A DNA stretch of 44,298 bases, from the NCBI GenBank assembly GCA_003427395.1, contig BFEA01000753.1:190890-235187 (forward strand), read 5' to 3'. Within the stretch, counting starts at the first letter, position 1; every line of letters starts with the position of its first letter. This document shows, piece by piece, positions 1 through 8,169 of the stretch. The position numbers and the translations under genes were made by a program. The notes below the pieces were generated by a model. The model had not been told where the DNA came from. It searched no databases and saw only the letters and a program-made list of their open reading frames with translations. Origin of the DNA: Chara braunii. Lineage: Eukaryota > Streptophyta > Charophyceae > Charales > Characeae.

Positions 1-125
1 TTTTTTTTTTTTGAATGCTGTGTCATCCGTGTGCAGAGGCCATGCTAATCTTCTCTGTGTGTCATTCCGAATTTTTTTTTATTTTTATTTTTTGTGTCAT
101 TCCGATTTTAACAGAGGTCCCAAAG
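1..125 (-). pseudogene. U6 snRNA-derived retrocopy 1
   Basis: Read on the minus strand, this stretch carries the central U6 block (GAGAAGATTAGCATGGCC, then CTGCACACGGATGACAC) followed by an A-tract (plus-strand T-run at 1-13). The 5' part is split by an A/T-rich insertion near 69-102, after which the AAAATCGGAATGACAC portion is repeated. It ends at 125 within the 5' stem region (GGGACCTCTG). The T-run at the window edge may continue outside. No external promoter was recognised, so this is a dead retroposed copy and not a working U6 gene. Identification rests on remembered plant U6 sequence. Confidence 0.8.
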
Positions 126-128
126 TTG

Positions 129-232
129 TTGAAAGGGTGTATCAGTTCAGGAATGAGTCTGCATCCACTTTGCAACGTAGTTGAAAGGGCGTATCAGTTC
201 AGGAATGAGTCTGCATCCACTTTGCAACGCAA
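129..232. repeat. 52-bp tandem duplication
   Basis: Two adjacent copies (129-180 and 181-232) begin TTGAAAGGG and end near TTTGCAACG, with very few differences. They directly follow U6 retrocopy 1. No function can be read. Confidence 0.9.
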
Positions 233-485
233 CTGCTCTCTTCTTCAGATGAACGAACTATGCTCTTGAGGCCCGACCATTATTTTTGTTTCTGTTGCTT
301 ATCATTCAAGAGCGCAGATTTGAACTCGGAAGCTAGTGATTGAATGTGATTCACAATCGCCGGACCTCTTTGTGTTAATGATGCTTCCATTGCGATGTAT
401 GTCTATGGATGTTATTGCCTTGTGTCCTGGCTATGGTTGCTTCTTTTGTAGTACTGGAGGGGAGATGCTTTGAGATTGAAACTCT
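233..485. other. no recognised feature
   Basis: Low-complexity-poor sequence between the 52-bp repeat and the poly-T tail of LINE C. I see no gene, RNA or repeat structure. Confidence 0.5.
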
Positions 486-1336
486 TTTTTTTTTTTTGTG
501 GGTGGGTTGGATGGGAGGGGAGAGGGGGGGGGACAAGAATTTGAATTACCAAAGGACAAAAGAGGGTTAGGAATCACTCACAAACAACCCGGTGAAAATA
601 CGGCGGCCAATACCCCAGCTTAGGCTCCTGGAAACCGGGTCGAGTCTCCCCTGACGTAAAACGCTCCCAAAAACAAAGTGGATAATTGGGTGGGACTGAA
701 TCCCCACAACACAACCTTAAACAAAATGACACAGATTTTAGCCTGATTCCTTGGTTACCCATCCCAACTACCTATATGGTCGATGGCTGATGAGATGATC
801 CCCAAGTCCCAGTGGAGATATTCACCAAGGGCAGAACTGTGAGTCTGCCTGACCGCCCACGCCTGTCAAATCCATCTTGGCCAGGCGAGAATCCCTTGTC
901 CATGTCTCCTCAATGAACCATCTTCTTACCGACTGCGTGTTTACTCGTGTGATCTGTCTGTCTGGGCCAGGCGGCGGGCGCTGATGATAGATAGTGAGGT
1001 GAATTTCCGGAGTACGAATCGGGTTTTTGAACAGCATCGGCTGACATGTACTCTCTGCGAAAGAGTCGATTGTTACGATCATCCCAGATGATTGTCTTCA
1101 TCATGCATCACAACATAAAAGCCAGTCTCCCTCTTCCTTATGCTCGGCTCGATGTATATGCCAGAGAGTCGGAGACTATCCTCTCATTTGACCATAAAAA
1201 AGAATTCCCTTGGTGATGCATTTCTCTTCCAGTGACGAATCAAGTTCAAATAAGAGCAATTCCAAATCCTCCTGCATGTCCGGCAGGTTAACGAAAGGTG
1301 AAGAGATCGTTTTCCCAAATCCACTTACATCGCACA

Positions 1337-1436
1337 CACTTTCACTGAAATTCCCATTCCTCTTCGGGCCACGTTCACTGAAGTTTCCAGTGAAATTTCC
1401 ACTGAGTTGCACTGAAATTTCTATTCCTCTTTGGGG
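1337..1436. repeat. short internal repeats around ACTGAAATTTC
   Basis: Four to five variants of CACTGAAATTTCC/CATTCCTCTT recur within 100 bp, for example at 1343, 1376, 1390 and 1410. This is a degenerate local duplication inside or next to LINE C with no visible function. Confidence 0.6.
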
Positions 1437-1808
1437 GCAGATTGACTGCTGAAGCCGAACCTGAAAACAAGGGAAGCCAGAGCAGAAAAGAAAAACAAAA
1501 AAAAAAAGAAGAAAAAAAGAAAACTAGCAATCTTCTGAGAGGGTAGCATGCTAAACTCGTTCCGTAGGGAAGAGAGCTGTATCGACGAAATAGCCAATAA
1601 ATTGTCCTCTTGTCTCCTTGGCACGGCTGATAGACACGGCTGTTTTGTTTTCACTTTGTTTTCACTTCAGATCTGAGGCGATTAGTACTTAACGTTTGAC
1701 GAATGTTCATCCACAAGAGCAGTCTTGTGACCTACACTGCCCGCCCCGCCCAAACGTTCTGACATCTGCAGCCTCGTCCTTCACCGGTTTTGTCCCCATC
1801 GGAAAGCG

Positions 1809-1916
1809 ACCGTCTTCACCCAAATAGAACGCCCGGTCATTATAGCTGCATTTGGCCCAACTTTCAATCCAGATGCAGCGATAATTACTGGGCGTTCCAT
1901 TCGGGTGAAGACGGTA
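1809..1916. mobile_element. palindromic foldback element, copy 1
   Basis: About 108 bp that is nearly its own reverse complement. The left arm runs ACCGTCTTCACCCAAATAG and the right arm ends ATTCGGGTGAAGACGGTAG, each about 36-45 bp, with a short centre. Four related copies lie at 3910, 25878, 26063 and 26838. It has no coding capacity and fits a foldback MITE. The superfamily is unclear because no target duplication is clean. Confidence 0.8.
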
Positions 1917-2717
1917 GCAATATAATATCAAACTACGCAAGTCTAACTGCCACCTCTCGGTGAGACCAACCGAAGATTCAAGTCCGACTGACTGAAATCA
2001 CACAGTTCAGTTCCGCAGTGAACCCAAAAGCGTCTAAAATAACCCACCCATTGTTTGGTGGCAAAACCATCTGCACGTAAATAATCCGTTATCTGATATA
2101 TGGATCTTCTTTTACGTCCCGGAGGAGATGCATCACAAACTACAGTCTGGGATTTTGACCTCTACCAGCAGTTGCTTCCATGACCGTGTAATGGAATCTT
2201 ACACCCACATTCCTCGACTGCAATGGCCTGATTTGGCTCTCTGAGTTGATGCTTACCCTCCAAGTTATATCTTTCTCATCCCACAAATCCTTAACCCTGA
2301 CAACCCGCCTCTCAACCCATGCCTTCGAAAAAAGGCCTTTTTTTTTTGTCTGGTGAGTTGTGTGCAGAGAATTCTGCACCTGATGAATCTACAATCAAAG
2401 GATTTTTTCAAACAAGATTTGATTTACGACTCTCGAGTCTTTTGTGGTAGGATGCAGTCTTTCAGTCGGAACGAGTTTATGTGAAGCATGTAGTGTGTTC
2501 TTCCAAAATATAGACTTCGTTTTTCTATTAGTGTGGGACGTAATCGATCACCAACCCATACATTTTTTTTCCCGACCGAGCTACCATTCTTTAGCCAAGA
2601 TGTACAATGCGAACCATAGCCGTCGAGGCTCGTGCACATCTAACAATGCCTTAACAGGCCACTTGGCAAGGAGTGCCAAGTTCGGCCTTTGCATCTAAAA
2701 TGGTCGGACCATCCTCT

Positions 2718-2832
2718 TCTCTTGGACGTGAACCCCTCTTGTTCTCTTCTGCGCAGTCTTCGATGTGAACCCCTCCAAGTTACTTTCCCACGTAGTCTTC
2801 GACGTGAACCCCTCCTGTTCTCTTCTGCCTCT
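2718..2832. repeat. three-unit minisatellite, about 36-40 bp
   Basis: Three units share GTCTTCGACGTGAACCCCTC, followed in two of them by TGTTCTCTTCTGC. They start near 2722, 2758 and 2798. It lies inside the LINE C region and looks non-coding. Confidence 0.7.
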
Positions 2833-2934
2833 GGTTTCCATAGCAGTTCAGTTGTAGCTCTTTCGATGTTTTTATAGGCTGTATCTTCCAATCGGTGAAT
2901 CGTCAATATAAATTATACGACTGAAAGTGCTGCA

Positions 2935-3460
2935 GAGGAAATTACTAAGAACCTTCTTGCGAGGGATATAGATGACGCATATGCTTCCAATTGACCAGCC
3001 TGTGCTCAACTTTTTCTTCCAAAATAACATCTTGAAAATCAACATTGCCAGAGAGTGAGACCTGTTCTCCAAGAATTATGTCGGATGCATCTGCTGGAAT
3101 CCCCAATGCACTTTATAACTGAAATTCTCAAGGAACTCGGGAAGGAAAAACACTGATTTATTCCAGTTAATTGAAGCCTCAAAAAGGGTATAATAGTAGT
3201 TGTTCAGGACTTTTCTAAGATTGCCTAGGTTCTGTCCAATATTTCTGCATGTTATAATGGTAAAAACCGTACGATCAGCCGCCAGCAGTACCCCATTCCA
3301 CTGTTTTCTATTTGCCAATTTTAGTCCTCCAATCCTGTCGTTGCGACGGATGTTGTCCAATAGAACTTCCAAGCGGATAACAAAAAACAAGGGGGCTACG
3401 GGATAGCCCCGACGAAGTGACCGATTTTATTGGTTACATGGCCGCTATTGCTCAGCTAGG
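2935..3460 (-). pseudogene. LINE C reverse transcriptase fragment
   Basis: Minus-strand translation contains RSLRRGYPVAPLFFV (RT motif B; usual core R-x-G-C-P-L-x-P, here with Cys to Tyr), then an RT palm segment, then FEASINWNKSVFFLP, which matches the ASINWHKS motif of LINE A (5400) and LINE B (13400). The catalytic motif C, LADD in LINE A, reads A-A-D-R, so the second aspartate is lost. Farther on, ILEEKVEHRLVNW corresponds to ILLQK..HR..W of the sister elements. Stops lie upstream of motif B. It is a dead fragment of ORF2. Confidence 0.75.
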
Positions 3461-3498
3461 CCTGTGATGCTTTTTTTTTTTTTTTTTTTTTTTTTTTT

Positions 3499-3909
3499 GA
3501 CGAATTGGTACCGAGATGCTTATTTTTTTGAATTCCTTGTATTGAATGTATTCCTTATTAGGGCCTCGCTGCATTGCTCACCAAATGCACAAATTTTGGA
3601 TGCATCTTTCGATATAACATCGAAAGATACATTGCCCTTTTTTGTTTTCTGTGCATGTAAAGAGTAGTGGAGTGAGGCCCTTAGTCTCTTCTCTTTTGGA
3701 TTTGGGGTAACTATCACGAAAACTGTTTGAGAGTGCACTTTAAGGCATTCCCTCGGAGACAACCCACCCCCATACGATCCTACGGATTCCTACCCGACCC
3801 AAAACGTAGCTCGTATATATTTGACATTTCCAAGCTTTTTGCGTGAATTTGAGTGCGTTTTCAAATTCATTTGTCTTCTCAAATTTGCAATTTCTGAGAT
3901 CTTGAGAAG
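3499..3909. other. intergenic, with one Tourist-like element
   Basis: Apart from the foldback element at 3561-3680, I see no gene. The T-run at 3471-3498 would be the poly(A) tail of a minus-strand retroelement lying here, but nothing between 3500 and 3909 matches the LINE 3' end. Confidence 0.5.
3558..3683. mobile_element. Tourist-like (PIF/Harbinger-type) foldback MITE, copy 1
   Basis: The element body at 3561-3680 begins GGGCCTCGCTGCATTGCTC and ends GAGTAGTGGAGTGAGGCCC, imperfect inverted repeats that extend to the ATCTTTCGAT pair in the middle. It is flanked by TTA on both sides (3558-3560 and 3681-3683). A 3-bp TWA target duplication with GGGCCT-type ends is what PIF/Harbinger (Tourist) MITEs show. 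A relative lies at 29741-29850. Confidence 0.75.
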
Positions 3910-4000
3910 CTACCATTTTCACCCGAATAAAATGCCCGGTCATTATAGTTGTATTTTGAGCAACTGTCGGTCCAGATGCAGCGATAATGAGCGTTTGGTA
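3910..4000. mobile_element. palindromic foldback element, copy 2 (truncated)
   Basis: The left arm CTACCATTTTCACCCGAATA and the inner part (CCCGGTCATTATAG ... TCCAGATGCAGCGATAAT) match the 108-bp family. The outer part of the right arm is missing beyond about 4000. A 12-G run follows (4012-4023), and LINE A homology starts right after it, so this element sits at the 3' break of LINE A. Confidence 0.75.
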
Positions 4001-4009
4001 TACAAGGTT

Positions 4010-4893
4010 CCGGGGGGGGGGGGGTTGTTACACCAAACAAAAAATCTTTCAATTTTTTCGGAATAGCCGAAATGATAGCATCTCTACGGTCTTGCAGAAA
4101 CCAGACTACCCTTAAGATAGACCGGAGGGATCGAGCGGTTTTCCATGAACCAATCAGTTCATCCCAAATATCACTCATTTTCACCACTCCTCTTCGATCC
4201 AGGAACGACCAAAGCTTGTCGTAGCAAAATCTGCTTGGAACCAGTTTCCATCTGAAGGTTTGATCTTTGGATTTTCGAACAGCGGTTGTAATAATACTTC
4301 CGCTTTGATAACTGGCTCAACCCAGGAGTATGGTCCAAGTTTCCTCCATGCCCTAATCACTGCACTCCAAAAGGGTGATTTCACCTGTCTGTGTTGATAT
4401 GAGTAGAGCTGGACTAAGTTTCCTCCATGCCCTAATCACCGCACTCCAAAAGGGTGATTTCACCTGTCTGTGTTGATATGAGTAGAGCATGAGGCATGTC
4501 CAGACATCAGCTGGTCGGCTTAGGTTCCATTCTGTTGCCAAAATTTGTTCTGCAAAAAGAATCCAGTGTTGTTTTTGGGGTTCCAAGATGACTTTTGTTA
4601 TCCATCTAACCAATAATAATTCGTTATGTTTAGCCGGATCTTTCAAGTTTATGCCCATGCCTCCTTCCTCTCGGGGAAGGAAGAGCATCTCCCAAACAAC
4701 TTTTGAAAGAAACCCTTCAGATTCTTTTGAAAATGGCTTCCAAATAAATTTAGTTGCTCTTCTCCTAATGCATGAGGAGTATAGGTGATTCCCGAATTGA
4801 CAGACTGTACCAACAAACCAGAGCAAGGCAAAGAGGGCACCATTGACAACCATTGCCCTCCCAAAGAGAGATAGGTGAGGGACTTTTCCCCAT
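4010..4893 (-). pseudogene. LINE A ORF2 region after the RT
   Basis: Minus-strand translation gives GRAMVVNGALFALLWFVGT, then RRRATKFIWKPFSKE, ADVWTCLMLYSYQHRQVKSP and an IWDELIGSW segment followed by RRDAIISAIPKK. Each aligns with LINE B (13180-12400: GRAMVVNGALFVLLWYVGS, ADVWTCLLLYSYQRR, RRRAIIEAIPEKW). This is the thumb/connection region between RT and the zinc-binding domain. It is broken by a 79-bp tandem duplication and ends in TTPPPPEP at the foldback element. The zinc-binding domain is missing. Confidence 0.8.
4337..4494. repeat. 79-bp tandem duplication in LINE A ORF2
   Basis: Copies at 4337-4415 and 4416-4494 both contain AAGTTTCCTCCATGCCCTAA through TATGAGTAGAGC. The coded SPFWSAVIRAWRKL is therefore present twice. 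Because 79 is not a multiple of 3, the duplication shifts the frame. Confidence 0.9.
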
Positions 4894-4906
4894 TTAAAAT
4901 CTGTTC

Positions 4907-4940
4907 CTACGGGTTATCGGTTCAAGTCCGATAGTGAGCA
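4907..4940 (+). pseudogene. 3' half of an organellar tRNA
   Basis: ATCGGTTCAAGTCCGAT forms a T arm (5-bp-plus stem, TTCAAGT loop) followed by an acceptor 3' strand AGTGAGCA. The 5' half is absent because the NUMT begins inside the gene. The identity of the amino acid cannot be read. Confidence 0.55.
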
Positions 4941-4941
4941 T

Positions 4942-5009
4942 ACTCGCTTGGTGAAAATGGTAAACACGACAGACTAAAACACTTCGTCGGTTCGAGCAAG
5001 TCGGGACCA
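4942..5009 (+). pseudogene. degenerate organellar tRNA-Leu-like remnant
   Basis: GCTTGGTGAAAATGGTAAAC followed by ACGACAGACT resembles the acceptor-end/D-arm/anticodon-stem side of organellar tRNA-Leu genes, and GTCGGTTCGAGC is a T-arm side. The anticodon region is shortened (AAAACAC) and the T stem does not close properly, so it is not functional. The Leu call is tentative. Confidence 0.4.
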
Positions 5010-5010
5010 C

Positions 5011-5084
5011 GGCGAATATAACTTAATAGGTCAAAGTGTCAGATTGTGAATTTGAAAACACGGGTTCAACTCCCGTTATTCGCC
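5011..5084 (+). tRNA. trnH-GUG: tRNA-His (GUG), organellar type, inserted in the nucleus
   Basis: A 74-nt cloverleaf. The acceptor stem GGCGAAT pairs perfectly with ATTCGCC. The anticodon stem TCAGA/TTTGA encloses TTGTGAA with anticodon GTG (His). The variable loop is AAAAC. The T arm ACGGG-TTCAACT-CCCGT is perfect, while the D stem is short (about 3 pairs) with GG in the loop. Overall it resembles plant organellar trnH. No CCA is encoded. It lies 28 bp before the rps2-like frame. In this nuclear context it is probably not an authentic gene, though its fold is intact. Confidence 0.75.
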
Positions 5085-5112
5085 TCTTGCATCTGAACTC
5101 TGGCGAGCCTAA

Positions 5113-5232
5113 ATCCAGTTACTAAGTACAAAGGCACATTTTGGTAATCATACACCTACTTCAAACTTTCAGCCATATCTGTACGGATTACGAAATGAAA
5201 TCGCTATTATTGATTTAGAAAGAACACTTCTT
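5113..5232 (+). pseudogene. rps2: mitochondrial ribosomal protein S2, N-terminal fragment
   Basis: The 40 open codons read LLSTKAHFGNHTPTSNFQPY, then LYGLRNEIAIIDLERTLL. The LLxTxAHFGxx(T)xxFQPYxYGxRNxxAIIDLxxTL pattern is the conserved start of mitochondrial/bacterial uS2. There is a stop just before the first codon shown (ATC at 5113) and no ATG nearby, so the start is mutated or was of another kind in the organelle. The frame is cut at 5232, where LINE A sequence resumes. Recognised from memory of the family, not from a search. Confidence 0.7.
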
Positions 5233-7150
5233 GTGACCGCCCTATGAAGGGACTTTTGTAGCAAGATGTCATCTTGATTGTCGGAGCAATCGTCTAGGGC
5301 AATTTGAATCCCTAGGACCCGTTTCGATTCCGGGCCTTGAAGTTTTTTCATACCACATTCCACAACCGGTTGAAAGTTCTCATGCAAGAAATAGAGAGAT
5401 TTATGCCAGTTTATAGATGCTTCTGACAGAGTAGAATATTCGTCTAAACATGCTTTGAGAGCAGACATTGATGTCTCAGAATTTTCGATTACAGCAAACA
5501 AGTCGTCTGCAAGCGCCTTGACTTTGTACTCAGACTGACTTACTGACATTCCTCTGATTTCGGGATTGGCTCGGATGTTATTAAGAAGTCCTTCCATCTA
5601 AAGGGCAAACAGGAGGGGCGCCAACGAACAACCCTGCCTCAAGGATCGAGTCAGAGAAAAGTTTTGTTACAATTTGTCATTCACGATAACGGCGGCTGTG
5701 GACAGTGTATACAAACCCTTGAACAGAAAAATTCCCGCGAGAAATGAAAGTTGAAAAAACATTCCATAAAAAAAAATCCTTCATATTTATAAATTATCAT
5801 TTCAATGTCTGTCCAATTCTAAAATTTTCAGTTTTATTTGATAAGTTCCCGTCTAAATATGAGTTTTCCCTTCCAACTACATCTATTTGTTTAAGATGGA
5901 ATGAAAGTTTGGACGAGTTTATGAAATATTTTAATTAAACTTTCATTCTACTACAACATATATCTTCTAATTTAGATTGGATTAACCTATTTATGACTGA
6001 AAATCCTTAGTTAGAATGATAGTCGAATTAAAATATTTCATGAACTCATCCAGACTTTCATTCCATCTCTAGCATGCAGTTCAAATAAGAAGGGATACCC
6101 CATTCTTGAAAGGAAACTTCTCAAGTAAGACGGAAAATTTTAAAATTGGAATGACATTTTTTAAGATGGAATGAAAATTTGAAATTTAGAATGTAATTTT
6201 ACTATAGAATGAACATTTAATTCTGGGAAATTTTTCTGTTGCTCACCTAAGTGCAAAAGTTATCCCCAAAGTCTATCCACTTTAATGTGGTCAGAACGTA
6301 TGACCTGTTTACCCGGTCATACGTTTTTTTCAAATCAAGCAAAAGAACGGAGAGGTTTAATTGTTCCGATTGAATGATCTTCAATGACTCTATTGCTGTG
6401 ACAATATTGTCAAAAATGGAGCGTCCTTGGATAAAGGCCGCTTAATCAGACACGACCAAATCTGGAAGGTATTTACCAAGGCGTCTTGCCAACACTTTTG
6501 TCAAAAGTTTGTATGATACATTCAAAATGGAAATAGGGTGTCAGTTTATTATTTGGGCCCTGTCTCCTTTTTTGAATAAGAGAGAAATGACACCTTAGCA
6601 CATGTTTATCGGCAAACGTCCACCTGTTAGCACATCATTGTAAATTTCCAGCAAAGATTCGCCTATCTCCTCCTAAATGGCAAGCTACAGTTCTACGGGA
6701 AGACCATCGTTCCCAGGAGCTTTGCCTTTAAGCATCGAACTGAGAGTTTGGAAAGCTTCTATAGAGGTCACAGGTCGATCAAGGTCCAATTTCCCCGTGG
6801 GCCCGGGAGATAATCTCACTGTAATGTCGTTCCAGTGGGAGTTCCCCTCCGACAAAAAGACGGTAACATTGGTTCCTTGAGTTATAGACGTTAAAATATC
6901 TTTAAAATAGGTAGTAGCATAATCACATAATTCAACTAACTGCTTGGCTCTATGGGCATCCATGTCAAAGGGATGCATAAGTTCTTTCATTGAGACCCTA
7001 GCCCGAGAGGGTAGGAGCTTGTGAAAGGATTCTTTCGTCATACGATCATTTACTATTAGGCCTTTCACTCTCAACCGTTCCGACCAGATCTCTGATTTCT
7101 GCTGTCGCAAGTGGTTTCACTCCGACAAGAGACGAATACGTTCTTTGCCC
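5233..7150 (-). pseudogene. LINE A ORF2 reverse transcriptase region
   Basis: From high to low coordinate, the minus strand gives a pre-RT segment (DRMTKESFHKLLPSRARVSM, APGNDGLPVEL at 6685-7110), then stop-broken RT motifs: KKGDR, HPISILNVSYKLL, SIFDNIVTAIES and LLLDLKKTYDRVN (motif A, catalytic Asp present). After the MITE come YTLS and KALADDLFAVIEN (motif C with both aspartates, 5169-5597) and ASINWHKSLYFL. In-frame stops include one replacing Trp in N*HPIS and others at GRSIF-flanking positions. The polymerase core residues survive but the reading frame does not. Confidence 0.8.
5721..6241. mobile_element. 520-bp AT-rich MITE, copy 1
   Basis: It begins GAACAGAAAAATTCCC and ends GGGAAATTTTTCTGTT, giving terminal inverted repeats of about 15 bp plus weaker extended similarity. 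Inside is a near-perfect 43-bp inverted repeat (5894-5936 and 6026-6068, AGATGGAATGAAAGTTTGGA and its complement) with an 89-bp loop. It interrupts LINE A ORF2 between the codons for FCT-VS and GLYTLS. The uninterrupted LINE B gives the empty site. A second copy in the opposite orientation lies at 42565-43062. It has no coding capacity. The target duplication is ambiguous (2-3 bp), so the superfamily is not called. Confidence 0.85.
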
Positions 7151-7305
7151 CAAACAATCTCAGACACTGGGTGCTCTCGCATCCTGACTTCCACGTAGTA
7201 CTCAATCCTTTTCCGCAGTTTATATTCACATCGACTCCTGTTGTTTGTGAGGATTCTAGAAAAGACGTTCAGAAGAGTGGAGAAGATCTTAGTGCCCGAA
7301 TCCCA

Positions 7306-8169
7306 TCATTGATCAAGAAAGTTGTATGAGGGGCGGGTGTCCCTCCATTTCCTCCAAAAGGTTTTCATCCATTCTAACAGACCAGGGTCCTTGAGATTCT
7401 CGATATTGAACCTAAACAAACCTTTCCCACGTTCCGATCTGGATAGGAGGAACGAGATCAGGACTGGTTTGTGGTCAGATAGAGGGTGGGGAATTTCCTT
7501 GACCTCATTGACCGTATCCCATAGACTAACTGAAATAAGATGGAAGTCCAATCTACGATTGGTGATACCCGACGAATCCCCACAATTTGAATACCATGTG
7601 AAACCCTCCTCGTTAGGGTAGGATAATCTGAACGGATCGATCAAGTCCAACTCCTCCATAACGACCAGCAGAGCGAGTTTATCCCTTGGGCAATCCCCGG
7701 ATTGGGAGCTGCTCAGCAGGTCTAACGAAGTGTTCCAATCGCCTGTTATCACGAGAACGTCACCGTCAGGAATGACGCACAACAAGTCTGTGTAGAAGGT
7801 TGTACGCTCCTTACGATTTGTTGGTGCATAAATAGTGACAATCACCCATTCTTGGTCTGCAATTAACAATTTAACCCAGACCCATCGGCCCCAAATGTCA
7901 AAATAATAATCAATAATTTCACAATCAAGGCGTTTGTGAACTAAGATTGCTACCCCACCTTTTGAACCTTGCGCGGGGGCCCAAACTTGTGGGTCATCCC
8001 ACCAATTCCCCAAACCCAATATTTTTTCCTCACTCAGTTTGGTCTCCTGGATACACATAATTTGAATGTTTTTTTCAAACATCCATGCTTTTAATCTCTC
8101 TTTTTTGTGTTTTCCAGACGTATTACCTAACCCGCGCATATTCCATGTGGCAATCCTTAGTTTAGACAT
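7306..8169 (-). CDS. LINE A ORF2 APE-type endonuclease domain (open block of a broken ORF2)
   Basis: The open frame runs from 8202 down to 7306 (298 codons). I take the start at the Met at 8169 (MSKLRIATWN), because it overlaps the ORF1 stop and begins just before the first endonuclease motif. Counting from 8202: Asn21 (IATWNMRGLG), Glu53 (QETKL), Tyr125 (IYAP), Asp155/Asn157 (GDWN), RRLD at 216-219 and Asp243-His244 (SDHKP). This is the full set of exonuclease-endonuclease-phosphatase family active-site motifs, which nick target DNA to prime reverse transcription. The frame then enters the RT linker (PRSYNFLDQ-like end) and stops, so the rest of ORF2 is disconnected. LINE B has the same domain in broken form. 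Confidence 0.85.
   Translation of the reverse strand: MSKLRIATWNMRGLGNTSGKHKKERLKAWMFEKNIQIMCIQETKLSEEKILGLGNWWDDPQVWAPAQGSKGGVAILVHKRLDCEIIDYYFDIWGRWVWVKLLIADQEWVIVTIYAPTNRKERTTFYTDLLCVIPDGDVLVITGDWNTSLDLLSSSQSGDCPRDKLALLVVMEELDLIDPFRLSYPNEEGFTWYSNCGDSSGITNRRLDFHLISVSLWDTVNEVKEIPHPLSDHKPVLISFLLSRSERGKGLFRFNIENLKDPGLLEWMKTFWRKWRDTRPSYNFLDQ

Larger units (their letters stand above)
486..3470 (-). mobile_element. LINE C: 5'-truncated, decayed non-LTR retrotransposon
   Basis: The minus-strand 3' end is marked by a T-run at 486-498. Just inside it, 545-640 matches the 3' UTR of LINE B (10810-10900): both contain a CAAACAACCC block followed by a short stretch ending in CTTAGG. At 2935-3460 the minus strand encodes a reverse transcriptase segment. 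A weak match to the ORF2 region before the zinc-binding domain lies near 980-1060 (F-K-N-P-I). Between these, 1170-2900 is hard to assign and contains a foldback element and small tandem repeats. The 5' side stops inside the RT domain at about 3470, against another T-run (3471-3498). No frame is intact. Confidence 0.65.
4894..5232 (+). other. mitochondrial DNA insertion (NUMT 1): tRNAs and rps2 start
   Basis: About 339 bp that interrupt LINE A ORF2. The LINE frame breaks after ...LHRAVT (minus strand, near 5233) and resumes at KWGKVPH (near 4893). LINE B has the two halves joined (QRVVSWGKAPH), so the empty site is known. The insert holds, on the plus strand, a tRNA 3' half, a tRNA-Leu-like remnant, a complete tRNA-His and 40 codons resembling mitochondrial ribosomal protein S2. 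The tRNAs are packed with 1-2 bases between them, as in a compact organelle genome. No clear target duplication is visible, which fits end-joining capture. Confidence 0.8.
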
